From assembly GCA_026913215.1 (NCBI GenBank), contig JAPTYK010000004.1, forward strand, positions 1 to 64,000: a stretch of 64,000 bases of DNA, read 5' to 3'. The DNA comes from Streptomyces diastatochromogenes (GTDB lineage Bacteria > Actinomycetota > Actinomycetes > Streptomycetales > Streptomycetaceae). The notes under the pieces were generated by a model. The model saw nothing but the letters and a program-made list of their open reading frames with translations. It was not told where the DNA came from and did no database searches. Below are positions 1 through 6,712 of this stretch, piece by piece. Made by a program: the position numbers and the translations under genes. The number at the start of each line of letters is the position of its first letter. Positions within the stretch are counted from its first letter, which is position 1.

Positions 1-3
1 GAT

Positions 4-156
4 AGCATCCGGCAAGCCGGATGCTAGAGAGCGCCTCGCGCAAGCGCGAGGCGAATTCCACCGCAAGCGGTGGAATTGAATTCCGCAAGCGGAATTCTAA
101 AAGCGGGTCAATTCGCGCAAGCGCGAATTGTGGGCACCCGCGCAAGCGCGGATGCC
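4..156. repeat. Telomere-type array of six tandem hairpins
   Basis: Six palindromes follow each other at 4-25, 33-52, 54-77, 78-97, 109-130 and 133-156. Every one has arms of 9-11 bp meeting at the same apex GC-AA-GC; the first five are perfect, the last has one mismatch. Streptomyces linear replicons end in such palindrome series, which fold in the 3' single-stranded overhang that the terminal protein system patches. The outermost palindrome of the common chromosomal type (starting CCCGCGGAGCGGG) is not present, so either the end belongs to a divergent telomere class or the extreme terminus is missing from the assembly. The nearby tpg gene supports the telomere reading. Confidence 0.85.
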
Positions 157-1049
157 TGGGCTGGCAGCGAGGGGAGGTGCATCGCGTGCGGGCCTGTGTA
201 GGGCTTGGGGTTACTGCCCACCACCCTAACAACGAGAGTGACAGGCCGTTGGCCCGATCGGGTGCCGGCCTCACCGTAGTGACGGCTCCGCTGCGCTTCA
301 CCCTGATCGCTTGCCTACCCTCGAAACCGGCCGCTCACGTTCATCGAATACCCCGCCAGCTTACACGTCAACCCACCACTGTGGGGCGGATTGCGTACAT
401 GCATCACCCACGCGAGCGAACGTGCATACGCCGCGATGCATCACTCGGCGCAAGTGTGTAGCATTTGGGTCCTGGCCACACTACCCCAAGCCCGCACATA
501 AACTCACCGGCTGAATTCAGGATTGCGCGGCCTTGAACAGCTTAGCCACAGAACAGAAGCCCGATATGGGAATGCCGGAATTCAGCGCGCGGAGGTACAT
601 GAGCCGTTCGGCCGCCAGGCCGCACGGCGGAGCCCGCCACCGGCACCGGCCACGGCTCCATGCTTTTGAGCGTCACGGTGGGTACAACCCGAGACGCAGC
701 TCCGCTGGTGCCGCCTACGGTCCGCACCCGACGCACGGAGCCGCACGCGAAGCCGCCTCAGCCCCGTCCGGGGGCCGACGCGCAGCAGCTGGCGGGCCGC
801 CGGCGGATGGATCCGCGCTTCCCCGCCCGGTCGCGAGCCTCGCCGCTGCATGGAGCGGCTGGAGGGCGCGGGCGGCCCGTAGGGGGCGCGCCTCTAAAGA
901 TCAGATAGGCGCGAGCCTCTGACCTGCGAAAACGCGCGAGATATATGCAGCCTGAGTGAATGGATCACGCCCGAGGGCGGCGAGTTGCATGCACGTAGGT
1001 GAATAGATCGTTCCTGTCCAGGGACACGCCCGCCGCGTGCATACATCGC
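157..1049. other. Subtelomeric stretch without a convincing gene
   Basis: None of the open frames here has a ribosome site, steady G/C third positions or a recognisable product. The stretch holds scattered TGCATAC-like words (for example near 390-450 and 1038) and one copy of TATGCAGCC at 944-952. That word recurs at 1077-1085 and 2273-2281, so copies lie on both sides of the two RepL-like genes. It is most likely subtelomeric non-coding DNA upstream of the rep-like operon. Confidence 0.5.
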
Positions 1050-1083
1050 CTGCATAACATCGCAGATCTGCTATGTTATGCAG
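1050..1083. promoter_or_regulatory. 34-bp palindrome upstream of the RepL-like genes
   Basis: The arms CTGCATAACAT and ATGTTATGCAG match perfectly. The core between them is also palindromic around AGATCT apart from one base pair. The site ends 25 bp before the start of the first winged-helix gene and overlaps the region where its promoter should lie. A self-binding operator for the RepL/MarR-like product, or a replication origin site, are the natural readings (inference). Confidence 0.6.
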
Positions 1084-1108
1084 CCTCGCCGATCATGGAG
1101 GAGAGCCC

Positions 1109-1666
1109 GTGGCCCAGCCCTTGAGGCGCAGCGCGGAGGCGCCGGCGGCCATGCCGCGGCTGGCCCCCGCTCCGCCGCCCGTCGATGCCATCAACGGCAT
1201 GGAGACGGCGCAGCAGCTGGTGAGCAGCCTGGAGAGGCTGGCCAAGCGCGGCGGTACCTTCACGACGAAGGACCCGGTCAAGCCGTATGTCTTCTACGGC
1301 AAGGGTCACCTGAGCATGTCCCAGGTGATCGAGGACAACCTGTGGAAGTTCGATCTGAGCGCCATGTCGCGGAACGTCCTGGACCACCTCAAGACACACC
1401 ACGACAAGGACGGCCTGGTGGAGATGACCCAGGGTGGCCTGGCGAAGAAGTACGGCTGCTCGCAGTCGAAGATCTCCCGCGCCGTGAGCCAGCTGAGCCA
1501 CCACAACTTCACGTGGCGGGAACGCCGTGGGGTGTACCGGCTCAACCCCCTTTACGCTTACCGGTGGGGTAGCGAGAGGCAGCTGCGCCTGGTGAAGTCG
1601 CTCAAGACGACCCTGGTCGACCACGAGATCACCATTCCGACGGTGAGGAACGAGGCCACGCGATGA
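1109..1666 (+). CDS. RepL/MarR-like winged-helix protein (replication or regulation)
   Basis: The product has 185 residues. Its central to C-terminal part is a winged helix: a helix-turn-helix around residues 110-145 (GGLAKKYGCSQSKISRAVSQ) followed by a wing ending in RRGVYRLNPLYAYR. The GVYRLNP motif resembles the RepL plasmid replication initiators. The GTG start at 1109 is chosen because GGAGGAG sits just upstream; an earlier in-frame ATG at 1073 lies inside the upstream palindrome. The stop overlaps the next start (ATGA), so the two winged-helix genes are translationally coupled. A transcriptional regulator of the MarR class is the alternative. Confidence 0.7.
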   Translation: MAQPLRRSAEAPAAMPRLAPAPPPVDAINGMETAQQLVSSLERLAKRGGTFTTKDPVKPYVFYGKGHLSMSQVIEDNLWKFDLSAMSRNVLDHLKTHHDKDGLVEMTQGGLAKKYGCSQSKISRAVSQLSHHNFTWRERRGVYRLNPLYAYRWGSERQLRLVKSLKTTLVDHEITIPTVRNEATR

Positions 1667-2136
1667 GCTCCGCTTCCATTCCTGGTTTCCACAACCCGGA
1701 GATCTTCGAGGTCCTGCCGAACGCCTGTCTGTCCCCCACGGCCCGCGACGTTTTCGACGTGCTGACCTCCCGCCAGGAACCGGGCGGCCTGGTCAAGATC
1801 CGTCAGCAGGAGCTAGCCGAGCGCCTTGGGCTCACCCAGTCCGTGGTCTCCCGGGCCATCAGCCAGCTGCGTGACAAGGGCATCATCAGCGAGCGGCAGC
1901 GCCGCGGTGAGGTCCTCATCCACCCGCTGCTGGCCGGCTACGAGTCGCTGAGCCACATGGTCAACCACCTCAAGGCCCCCGACACGTTCGTGTGGCCGCT
2001 GAACTTCCCGACCGGCGACATCCGCCCGCCACGCGCCCGCGACGCCCGCATCGGGACAGGCTTCGACCCGGACCCTGACGGGGGCGAGGACGCCCCGTTG
2101 CCGGACGCACCACCCGCCCTGCGACTGGCCGGATGA
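1663..2136 (+). CDS. Second winged-helix (RepL/MarR-like) protein
   Basis: The product has 157 residues, with a winged helix at about residues 25-90 that includes a recognition helix like that of the upstream gene (LAERLGLTQSVVSRAISQL). A Pro/Asp-rich tail of about 45 residues follows. The start codon overlaps the stop of the upstream gene by 4 bp, so the two are probably made in fixed ratio and may form a heterodimer on the palindrome at 1050-1083 (inference). Marker residues do not decide between replication initiator and repressor. Confidence 0.65.
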   Translation: MSSASIPGFHNPEIFEVLPNACLSPTARDVFDVLTSRQEPGGLVKIRQQELAERLGLTQSVVSRAISQLRDKGIISERQRRGEVLIHPLLAGYESLSHMVNHLKAPDTFVWPLNFPTGDIRPPRARDARIGTGFDPDPDGGEDAPLPDAPPALRLAG

Positions 2137-2159
2137 TCCGCGACTCCTGCCCCACCACC

Positions 2160-2190
2160 ACGGCGCCCACCCCACCGGGGAGGGCGCCGT
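2160..2190. terminator. Hairpin after the winged-helix pair
   Basis: ACGGCGCCC is repeated as GGGCGCCGT with a 12-14 base loop, 24 bp after the stop of the second winged-helix gene. There is no T-run, as is usual for actinomycete terminators. Confidence 0.5.
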
Positions 2191-2413
2191 CGTCGTTCCC
2201 GGTCGCGCCCCGCTGTCGGACGGTGGCGGGCCCGTTCTCTGTCGTCGGCAGCGCGCTGTCTCGCGTCTGTTGTATGCAGCCGCCGCATAGATCTCTTGGC
2301 CTGCTGTACGAGCAGCACCCTTGTCCCGCCTGGCCCATGCAAATGCTGCGCTACGCCCCGGACCTCGCCGTACAGCAGACCGCGAGCACGACCAGGGCCA
2401 CGGGCAGCACCGA

Positions 2414-3242
2414 CTACAGCACCGTCCCGGCCAGGGCCTGGCGGTCACCGGTCAGGGCGTAGCGTCGGGCAGCGAGGCCGTGGTCGAGGGGCTCGCCGAT
2501 CTGCTCGCACAGGAGCGCCAGGATGTCGGCGGCCTCGGAGTCGGACAGGTACGCCGGGGCGACTTCGAGCATCAGCTCGTCGATCGCGTGGGTGTTGGCG
2601 GCGAGGTCGTCGACGACGGCGCGCAGCGTGGCGACGGCAGGGTCCGCCGGCGGTTCGACGGGCGCTGGGGCGGCGCGGTGCGGACGTCGCGCACGGCCTG
2701 GCGGACCACGGCGCGCACCGTGGCGGTGTCGAGGGCCTGGAGGCCGCTGTGGGCGAGCGCGGCGAGTCGGTGGGTGATGATCTCCGCGACGGCGTCCGTA
2801 CGGCCGGAGACGGCGATCAGAGCGCGCTGGGAGAAGCCGTAGTCGAGCGCGGCCACGGCACCCGGGTCGCTGTCTCGCGTGGGGGACGTCTCGGGGCCGG
2901 CGGTGACCGCGTCGTGGATCGCGGCGAGCGCGCGGGCGACATCGAGGAGCCGGTACGCCTGGGCGCGGCTGATGCCGAACTCCGTGGCGCAGTAAGACTC
3001 CCAGCTGCTGTGCCCCAGCGGCACTCAGACGCGGGCAGTGTGCGCGTCGCGCGGACCCGGGCGGCGAGCACCGCCACCGAGCGCCGGACCTCGTCCATCG
3101 CCTCCCGCAGCCCGGCCGTCAGCTCCCGGACGCGGTCCGCGGTGAGCGGCCGCGCCGGTTCGACGCCGTGCTCCTGGTCGTGGTCTTGCTCGCCCACGAC
3201 TCCATCGTCCTCCGGACCAGCGGGCTCCACCAGGGCCGCCAA
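2414..3242 (-). pseudogene. Frameshifted DNA-binding-like gene
   Basis: Three consecutive segments in three different minus-strand frames read as one protein. The N-terminal part has a stretch ending LREAMDEVRRSVAVLAARV. The middle part, about 3020-2680, contains WESYCATEFGISRAQAYRLL, which looks like a helix-turn-helix. The C-terminal part, about 2675-2414, includes LMLEVAPAYLSDSEAADILA and ends at a stop at 2414. Frame changes fall near 3024 and near 2675, the latter in a C-run. G/C third-position bias follows the frame switch, which is strong evidence of recent indels or sequencing errors. It starts 9 bp after the stop of the 145-residue gene, so the two formed an operon. Function is not known. 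Confidence 0.7.
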
Positions 3243-3251
3243 GGGAGCGGT

Positions 3252-3689
3252 TCAGCCGGCTTGAAGGACCTCGTTGCGCAGGGCTCGCAGCAGGCTCAGG
3301 GCGTCCTGGTTGTCTGCGTCGGTGAAGGCGTGGATCGCGAGCAGGATGGATCCGCCGATTCGTTTGGCGGTGACGAGATCGTCGCCAGCGAGGGCGGCCT
3401 GGTGGTGCAGGGAGTCGGTTAGGAGGAAGACGATGCGCGCCATGGGATCGCCGTTGAGCTCCGTGACATGCTGGCTGGTCTCGTCGCGGGTCATGGTTGC
3501 CTTGATGCCGAACGCGGCGAGCAGGACACGGTGGAGCGTGTGCTTCCCGTACGCGGCGAGCAGGGCCGCCAGCGGGCGCTCGTGCGCGCCGCCCGCCAGG
3601 ACCTCCAGAGCGCCGTCGTCGTTCTGGACGACGGCCTCCAACGCGGCCAAGGCCCGGAGATGGTCGTCGTTGGTCAGCTCGTCATCCAT
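3252..3689 (-). CDS. Hypothetical protein, 145 residues
   Basis: The protein is all-helical in appearance, with no recognised domain, signal peptide or membrane segment, and internal hydrophobic-helix character (AALLAAYGKHTLHRVLLAAF). No Shine-Dalgarno precedes the ATG. Instead TAGCCT lies 7 bases upstream, as in leaderless actinomycete mRNAs, so the transcript probably begins at the start codon. A perfect palindrome lies just upstream, and the frameshifted gene follows directly as the second gene of the operon. Confidence 0.6.
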   Translation of the reverse strand: MDDELTNDDHLRALAALEAVVQNDDGALEVLAGGAHERPLAALLAAYGKHTLHRVLLAAFGIKATMTRDETSQHVTELNGDPMARIVFLLTDSLHHQAALAGDDLVTAKRIGGSILLAIHAFTDADNQDALSLLRALRNEVLQAG

Positions 3690-3714
3690 GGCACGCAGGC
3701 TAGGCCGATGTCTG

Positions 3715-3726
3715 CGACACGTGTCG
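3715..3726. promoter_or_regulatory. 12-bp palindrome near the -35 of the 145-residue gene
   Basis: CGACACGTGTCG is a perfect palindrome placed 26 bp before the start codon of the leaderless gene, where an operator would cover the -35 region. Confidence 0.35.
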
Positions 3727-3834
3727 GTGTTCGATGCGAAACCACCCGCACCGGTGTCCTCTGACAGGTGATCTTGACCGGTTGCCAGGTGATCTTGACC
3801 GGCGTGGCCGAACGCCTATCGGTACGGTTAGCCC

Positions 3835-3984
3835 ATGGAAAACCTGCCCGAGAACGCGGGTCAGGAGATCCTGAGCGGCCGGATCGTCCATCCGATCGGG
3901 GCGTACCGGGACGCGTCCGGCTGCACGATCCACGATGCCATGGCTTCGCCCGAGAGCGTGAGGCAGAGCGTCTCGGCAGGCTGA
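3835..3984 (+). CDS. Small hypothetical protein, 49 residues, inside the element
   Basis: The product begins MENLPENAGQEILSGRIVHP and has no recognised domain. TACGGT lies about 8 bases before the ATG and no ribosome site is visible, so leaderless expression is plausible. Third-position G/C use is moderate. It is one of two passenger genes of the inverted-repeat element and could be the remnant of a longer gene. Function is unknown. Confidence 0.4.
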   Translation: MENLPENAGQEILSGRIVHPIGAYRDASGCTIHDAMASPESVRQSVSAG

Positions 3985-4163
3985 CGCTCCGCCACCGATG
4001 TGCTGCTGGCCGGCCCCTCATGCTCGAATCGCGAGGAGCCAGCCATGTCTTCTAGATGCACTGACGCCGGGTCAGACCGTGGCAGCGACCCACCTCGTGG
4101 GACCAGCGTGAAGAACCAACCGGCATTACGCCCGCCGGACCGCCGCACGGTCCCCCAGAACGG

Positions 4164-4301
4164 CTACTCGTTCTGGCAGTAGAAGCTGTTGTCGTACGGG
4201 AACGTGCAGAAGGTGACGTCGGCATGGCTGGTGCCGGCGAACCCGAGCGAGATGAGCGTGGTCACGGCCAGGACCGTCAAGGTCTTTCGCAGAGACTTCA
4301 T
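4164..4301 (-). CDS. Small secreted peptide, 45 residues, inside the element
   Basis: The start ATG at 4301 follows AAGGGGGG. Residues 1-26 form a textbook Sec signal peptide: MKSLRKT, then a hydrophobic stretch, then a small-residue cleavage region GTSHA. This leaves a mature peptide of about 18 residues with two cysteines (DVTFCTFPYDNSFYCQNE), likely disulfide-linked. A longer in-frame reading to 4421 exists but lacks a signal and a ribosome site. It is carried by the inverted-repeat element. A secreted signal, inhibitor or toxin peptide is possible; nothing in the sequence decides. Confidence 0.6.
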   Translation of the reverse strand: MKSLRKTLTVLAVTTLISLGFAGTSHADVTFCTFPYDNSFYCQNE

Positions 4302-4572
4302 GGTTCCCCCCCTTGAAGCAACCGAACAGAGGGCACCCCCGGTACAGGGCCCCCGCAGCCGGATTGCGACTGTTCTTCCGATAGTAGGACCAAATCCAGA
4401 CCAGGCCAGGCCTTTCCGCAAAGACGACGATGCATGCAGGACAAGCCCGCCGCACCACCTGAGCGAGGGCTCCGGGATCGGTCAAACTCTCCTGGCAATC
4501 GGTCAAGGTCACCTGTCAGAGGACAACCGGTACGGCCGCGAGTTCCACCTCACAACCTCACAACCTCACAGA

Positions 4573-4791
4573 TCACCCCGCCCACCTGGCAAAACGACCT
4601 GTGAGCCTTATAGACCTCTTGTCCCAGGTGGCGGCTACATGGTTGAGGAGTCCGGCCGTGGCGCGCTCTGAGTCGCTTGGGTCGCTGGCGAGGAGCTTGT
4701 CGGCAGCGAGGGCGATGTCGACGGCCGGGGTGGACAGGTCTTCCGGGGCGAGGGCGCTGCCGCGGTCAATGGGCGGAAAATCAGCGGCCAC
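4573..4791 (-). CDS. Hypothetical protein downstream of tpg, 72 residues
   Basis: The GTG start follows CAGGAG at good spacing. The start lies 14 bp after the tpg stop, so this is the third gene of the tpg operon. The sequence is helical, with no recognised domain (STPAVDIALAADKLLASDPS). The position suggests a role with the terminal protein, but no motif shows it. Confidence 0.55.
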   Translation of the reverse strand: MAADFPPIDRGSALAPEDLSTPAVDIALAADKLLASDPSDSERATAGLLNHVAATWDKRSIRLTGRFARWAG

Positions 4792-4805
4792 GATTTCACT
4801 CCTGG

Positions 4806-5363
4806 TCAGTAATCCAGATCGAGGTAATCAATATCGTTGATTTCCACGTCCGACAGTCCCGCAGCGCGACCGCCGCCGTCCTGGAAATACACTTCCTTAA
4901 GCCCTTCGGCGATGATTCCGCGCATCTGCTGGTCGCTGGCCCCGGTGTCTCGGGCGTCGAAGAGGCGCTGTGCGTACTGCGGGGGAAGGTGCACGGTGAG
5001 GCGTCGGAACCGTCCGTCGTCGGTCGTGCCGACCGGCGCGGTGTAGCCGAACCGGGCCCTCGTCTCCACCGTGATCCCGCCCGTGGTGGCGGCCTTCTTC
5101 TGCCGGCGCTTGCGCACCAGCGGCTGCCACCGCTGCCGTACGGCGTTGTCGATCTTCGCAGCGACGTCCGGGCGGGCGTGCTTGCGGGCGCCGCGCCGGT
5201 AGCGGTTGACGGAGTCGGCGGTGACCCCGACCTCCTGCGCGACGGCCTTCGCGCTGCCGAACTGCTTGAGCAGGAACCCGACCTGGCCCTTCAGCGTCCT
5301 GGGCGGCTCCTTGGTGAACGCCTCCCGGTCGGCCCGCTCGATCGCGTCGTCGATCTCGCCCAT
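4806..5363 (-). CDS. tpg: Telomere terminal protein Tpg
   Basis: The product has 185 residues, the usual Tpg length. It starts MGEIDDAIERADREAF like family members. A helix-turn-helix follows at about residues 30-60 (AKAVAQEVGVTADSVNRYRRG), then the basic RQRWQPLVRKRRQKKAA stretch, then the conserved block TVETRARFGYTAPVGTTDD. The end is the amphipathic C-terminus EGLKEVYFQDGG and an acidic tail. Tpg is covalently bound to the 5' telomere ends and primes patching of the 3' overhang in Streptomyces. The start follows GGGAGG. The gene lies 5 bp after the 130-residue gene, in the place usually held by tap, whose 700-residue product is absent here. Confidence 0.9.
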   Translation of the reverse strand: MGEIDDAIERADREAFTKEPPRTLKGQVGFLLKQFGSAKAVAQEVGVTADSVNRYRRGARKHARPDVAAKIDNAVRQRWQPLVRKRRQKKAATTGGITVETRARFGYTAPVGTTDDGRFRRLTVHLPPQYAQRLFDARDTGASDQQMRGIIAEGLKEVYFQDGGGRAAGLSDVEINDIDYLDLDY

Positions 5364-5368
5364 CGCCT

Positions 5369-5761
5369 CTACCTCCCTTCCTCGGGCGCGCTGTGGCCCC
5401 AGCGGTCGAGGACCAGGTGCGCATCCTTCGCTGGGGCCAGGTCGACCAGCAGACGCTCGCCCACGCCCGTACTGGTACTTGCATCAGGGACGAGGTAGCC
5501 CACGTGGCGCAGCTCCTTGACGGCCTTGGTGAACGCTTCGCGGCCTTCGGCTGCCGAGCGGTCCCGGCGCGCGAGGCCCGCCAGGGCGCTGATGGTGGGT
5601 TCCTGTCCGTCGTCGTAGCCGGTGGCGAGTTCGGCCAGAACGCCGCGGGCACGCCACGTCAGGCGCATGTCGCGCATCGCCTGGGCGAACAGGATCGGGT
5701 CGTGGACGGGCGGGTCGGTGGGGAGAGGCCAGCGCGGTGTAGGGCCGGTTGTGGCAGCCAT
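5369..5761 (-). CDS. Winged-helix-like hypothetical protein upstream of tpg
   Basis: The product has 130 residues. After HDPILFAQAMRDMRLTWRAR the pattern is that of a winged helix: a first helix (RGVLAELATGYDDG), a recognition helix region (EGREAFTKAVKELRHVGYL) and a wing-like strand (GERLLVDLAP). AGGAG precedes the ATG. It is the first gene of a three-gene operon with tpg, replacing the large Tap protein normally paired with Tpg. It may be a replication or telomere-binding accessory or an operon regulator (inference). Confidence 0.6.
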   Translation of the reverse strand: MAATTGPTPRWPLPTDPPVHDPILFAQAMRDMRLTWRARGVLAELATGYDDGQEPTISALAGLARRDRSAAEGREAFTKAVKELRHVGYLVPDASTSTGVGERLLVDLAPAKDAHLVLDRWGHSAPEEGR

Positions 5762-5814
5762 GGGAACTCCTGATCAGACATGGAAGAACAGAGCGGACAG
5801 AGGCGGGATGTGGG

Positions 5815-6000
5815 CTACTCGCCGTCATCGAGGACGGCGTCGCCGCCCTTAATGTGCCGGGCCGGGTTCAGCCCCTTCTCCATTAGCTCCACCGCCCACG
5901 GCATCGGCTGGACGGCCTCCAGCTTCGCCAGGCCGGGCGTGGGCCCGAGGCGGAAGCCGCCCGGCTGCGGCTTGCCGGAGGCCGTGTAGGGCTGAAGGGT
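5815..6000 (-). other. 61-codon open frame after the PIN gene, without a start codon
   Basis: Directly after the TGA of the PIN gene the same frame stays open for 61 codons with strong G/C third-position bias (YTASGKPQPGGFRLGP ... GLNPARHIKGGDAVLDDGE). The only ATGs lie in its second half. It looks like genuine coding sequence, either a small protein started from a rare codon (CTG/TTG) or the 3' part of a gene whose start was lost when the PIN gene was joined. Function is unknown. Confidence 0.4.
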
Positions 6001-6381
6001 TCACGAGGTGAGGTCGAGGACCCGCACGGGTTCGCCCTTCCATCGCTCTGGGGTAGTGGTGGCGATGATCGCGCCGTCCGGCCGGTCCGGGGTGGGCTGG
6101 GCCGCGTGCTGGGCGTGGGCCTGGGCCCAGGTGGCCTGCTGGGCGACGGCGAGGACGGCCGGCAGGTCGAGGTCGAGGACGGTGATGCCGGGCAGGGCCG
6201 CCAGGTGCTCGGCGGTGCCGGGGCGGGTGCGGTCGGCTTCGACGAGCGCGCAGGCGGGGGCGTAGAGGTACCAGCCGGTTTCGGCGTGGGCGCGGTGGAT
6301 GAGGCGGGAGGCGAGGACGTTGCCGGTGCCGGCGGCGGCCATCGCGCTCTCGTCGAGGACGATGTGCAGGGGCTCGGTCAC
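6001..6381 (-). CDS. PIN-domain toxin (VapC-like)
   Basis: The product has 126 residues. The N-terminal strand carries an early acidic residue (HIVLDESAM), a Glu follows in CALVEADR, and a third acidic cluster in TPDRPDGAIIATT. This is the spacing of the PIN nuclease active site. Such toxins cut RNA when freed from their partner. The GTG start overlaps the TGA of the upstream antitoxin gene by 4 bp, so the two are translationally coupled. The fold is inferred from this pattern and the operon context. Confidence 0.7.
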   Translation of the reverse strand: MTEPLHIVLDESAMAAAGTGNVLASRLIHRAHAETGWYLYAPACALVEADRTRPGTAEHLAALPGITVLDLDLPAVLAVAQQATWAQAHAQHAAQPTPDRPDGAIIATTTPERWKGEPVRVLDLTS

Positions 6382-6635
6382 GGGCGCTGCACCTGGGCGA
6401 GGCGGCGGTCGAGTTCGTCGTCCAGGGCGGCTTCTTCGCCGGCCGTGGGGTTGTAGCCGGTCCAGGTGTTCAGAGCTGCCTTGGCCTTGTCGGCCCGCTC
6501 GGCCCGCTCGGCGGGGGTCAGTACGGTTTCGGCGAGGCGGGCGAGGTAGGCGCGCAGGGACATGCCCTCGGCGGCGGCCACGGCGGCCAGCCGGTCTCGG
6601 GCTTCCTCGGGGATTCTCACGTTGGCGTCGGACAT
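6378..6635 (-). CDS. Ribbon-helix-helix antitoxin
   Basis: The product has 85 residues. The first 45 are a ribbon-helix-helix domain: beta strand SDANVRIPEE, then helices around RDRLAAVAAAEGMSLRAYLARLAE. The C-terminal part is the likely toxin-neutralising arm. The ATG at 6635 is preceded by AAGGAG; an upstream in-frame start at 6653 lacks one. The gene starts 27 bp from a 24-bp perfect palindrome that also lies before the divergent Zeta-like gene, so it probably represses its own operon and perhaps that gene. Confidence 0.8.
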   Translation of the reverse strand: MSDANVRIPEEARDRLAAVAAAEGMSLRAYLARLAETVLTPAERAERADKAKAALNTWTGYNPTAGEEAALDDELDRRLAQVQRP

Positions 6636-6661
6636 GACGGTGCTCCTTCCCATACGATCTA

Positions 6662-6685
6662 GGGTACGGGTACGTACCCGTACCC
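6662..6685. promoter_or_regulatory. Perfect 24-bp palindrome between divergent toxin genes
   Basis: The half-site GGGTACGGGTAC is followed at once by its reverse complement. It lies between the antitoxin gene (start 6635, leftward) and the tandem Zeta gene (start 6713, rightward). Internal tandem GGGTAC units suit binding by two ribbon-helix-helix dimers. A likely -10 for the leftward operon (TAGATC) lies next to it. Confidence 0.7.
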
Positions 6686-6712
6686 GTCATGTGCCGAGGG
6701 GGAAAAGATTCA

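Larger units (their letters stand above)
3756..4525. mobile_element. Transposase-less element with about 45-bp terminal inverted repeats
   Basis: The left end (3756-3802) and the reverse complement of the right end (4479-4525) align over about 45 bp with only a few mismatches. Both share GTCCTCTGACAGGTGA, then CTTGACCG, then TTGCCAGG, then TTGACCG. Within each end the GGTGATCTTGACCG-like unit occurs twice. The six bases ACCGGT flank both sides (3750-3755 and 4526-4531), a possible target duplication. That hexamer is itself palindromic, so it could also be an extension of the repeat. The 770 bp carry no transposase, only two very small genes on opposite strands. It looks like a non-autonomous IS derivative or MITE with passengers. 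Confidence 0.7.

Noticed and set aside
533..922. 129-codon frame in the subtelomeric region
   Set aside because: No ribosome site, overlapping frames of equal quality in both strands.
2296..3264. Long plus-strand frame of 322 codons
   Set aside because: Arg/Pro/Ala-rich reading on the opposite strand of the frameshifted gene; codon bias and HTH-like segments favour the minus strand.
3750..4531. ACCGGT as proven target-site duplication
   Set aside because: The hexamer is its own reverse complement, so it may belong to the inverted repeat; kept only as a possibility.
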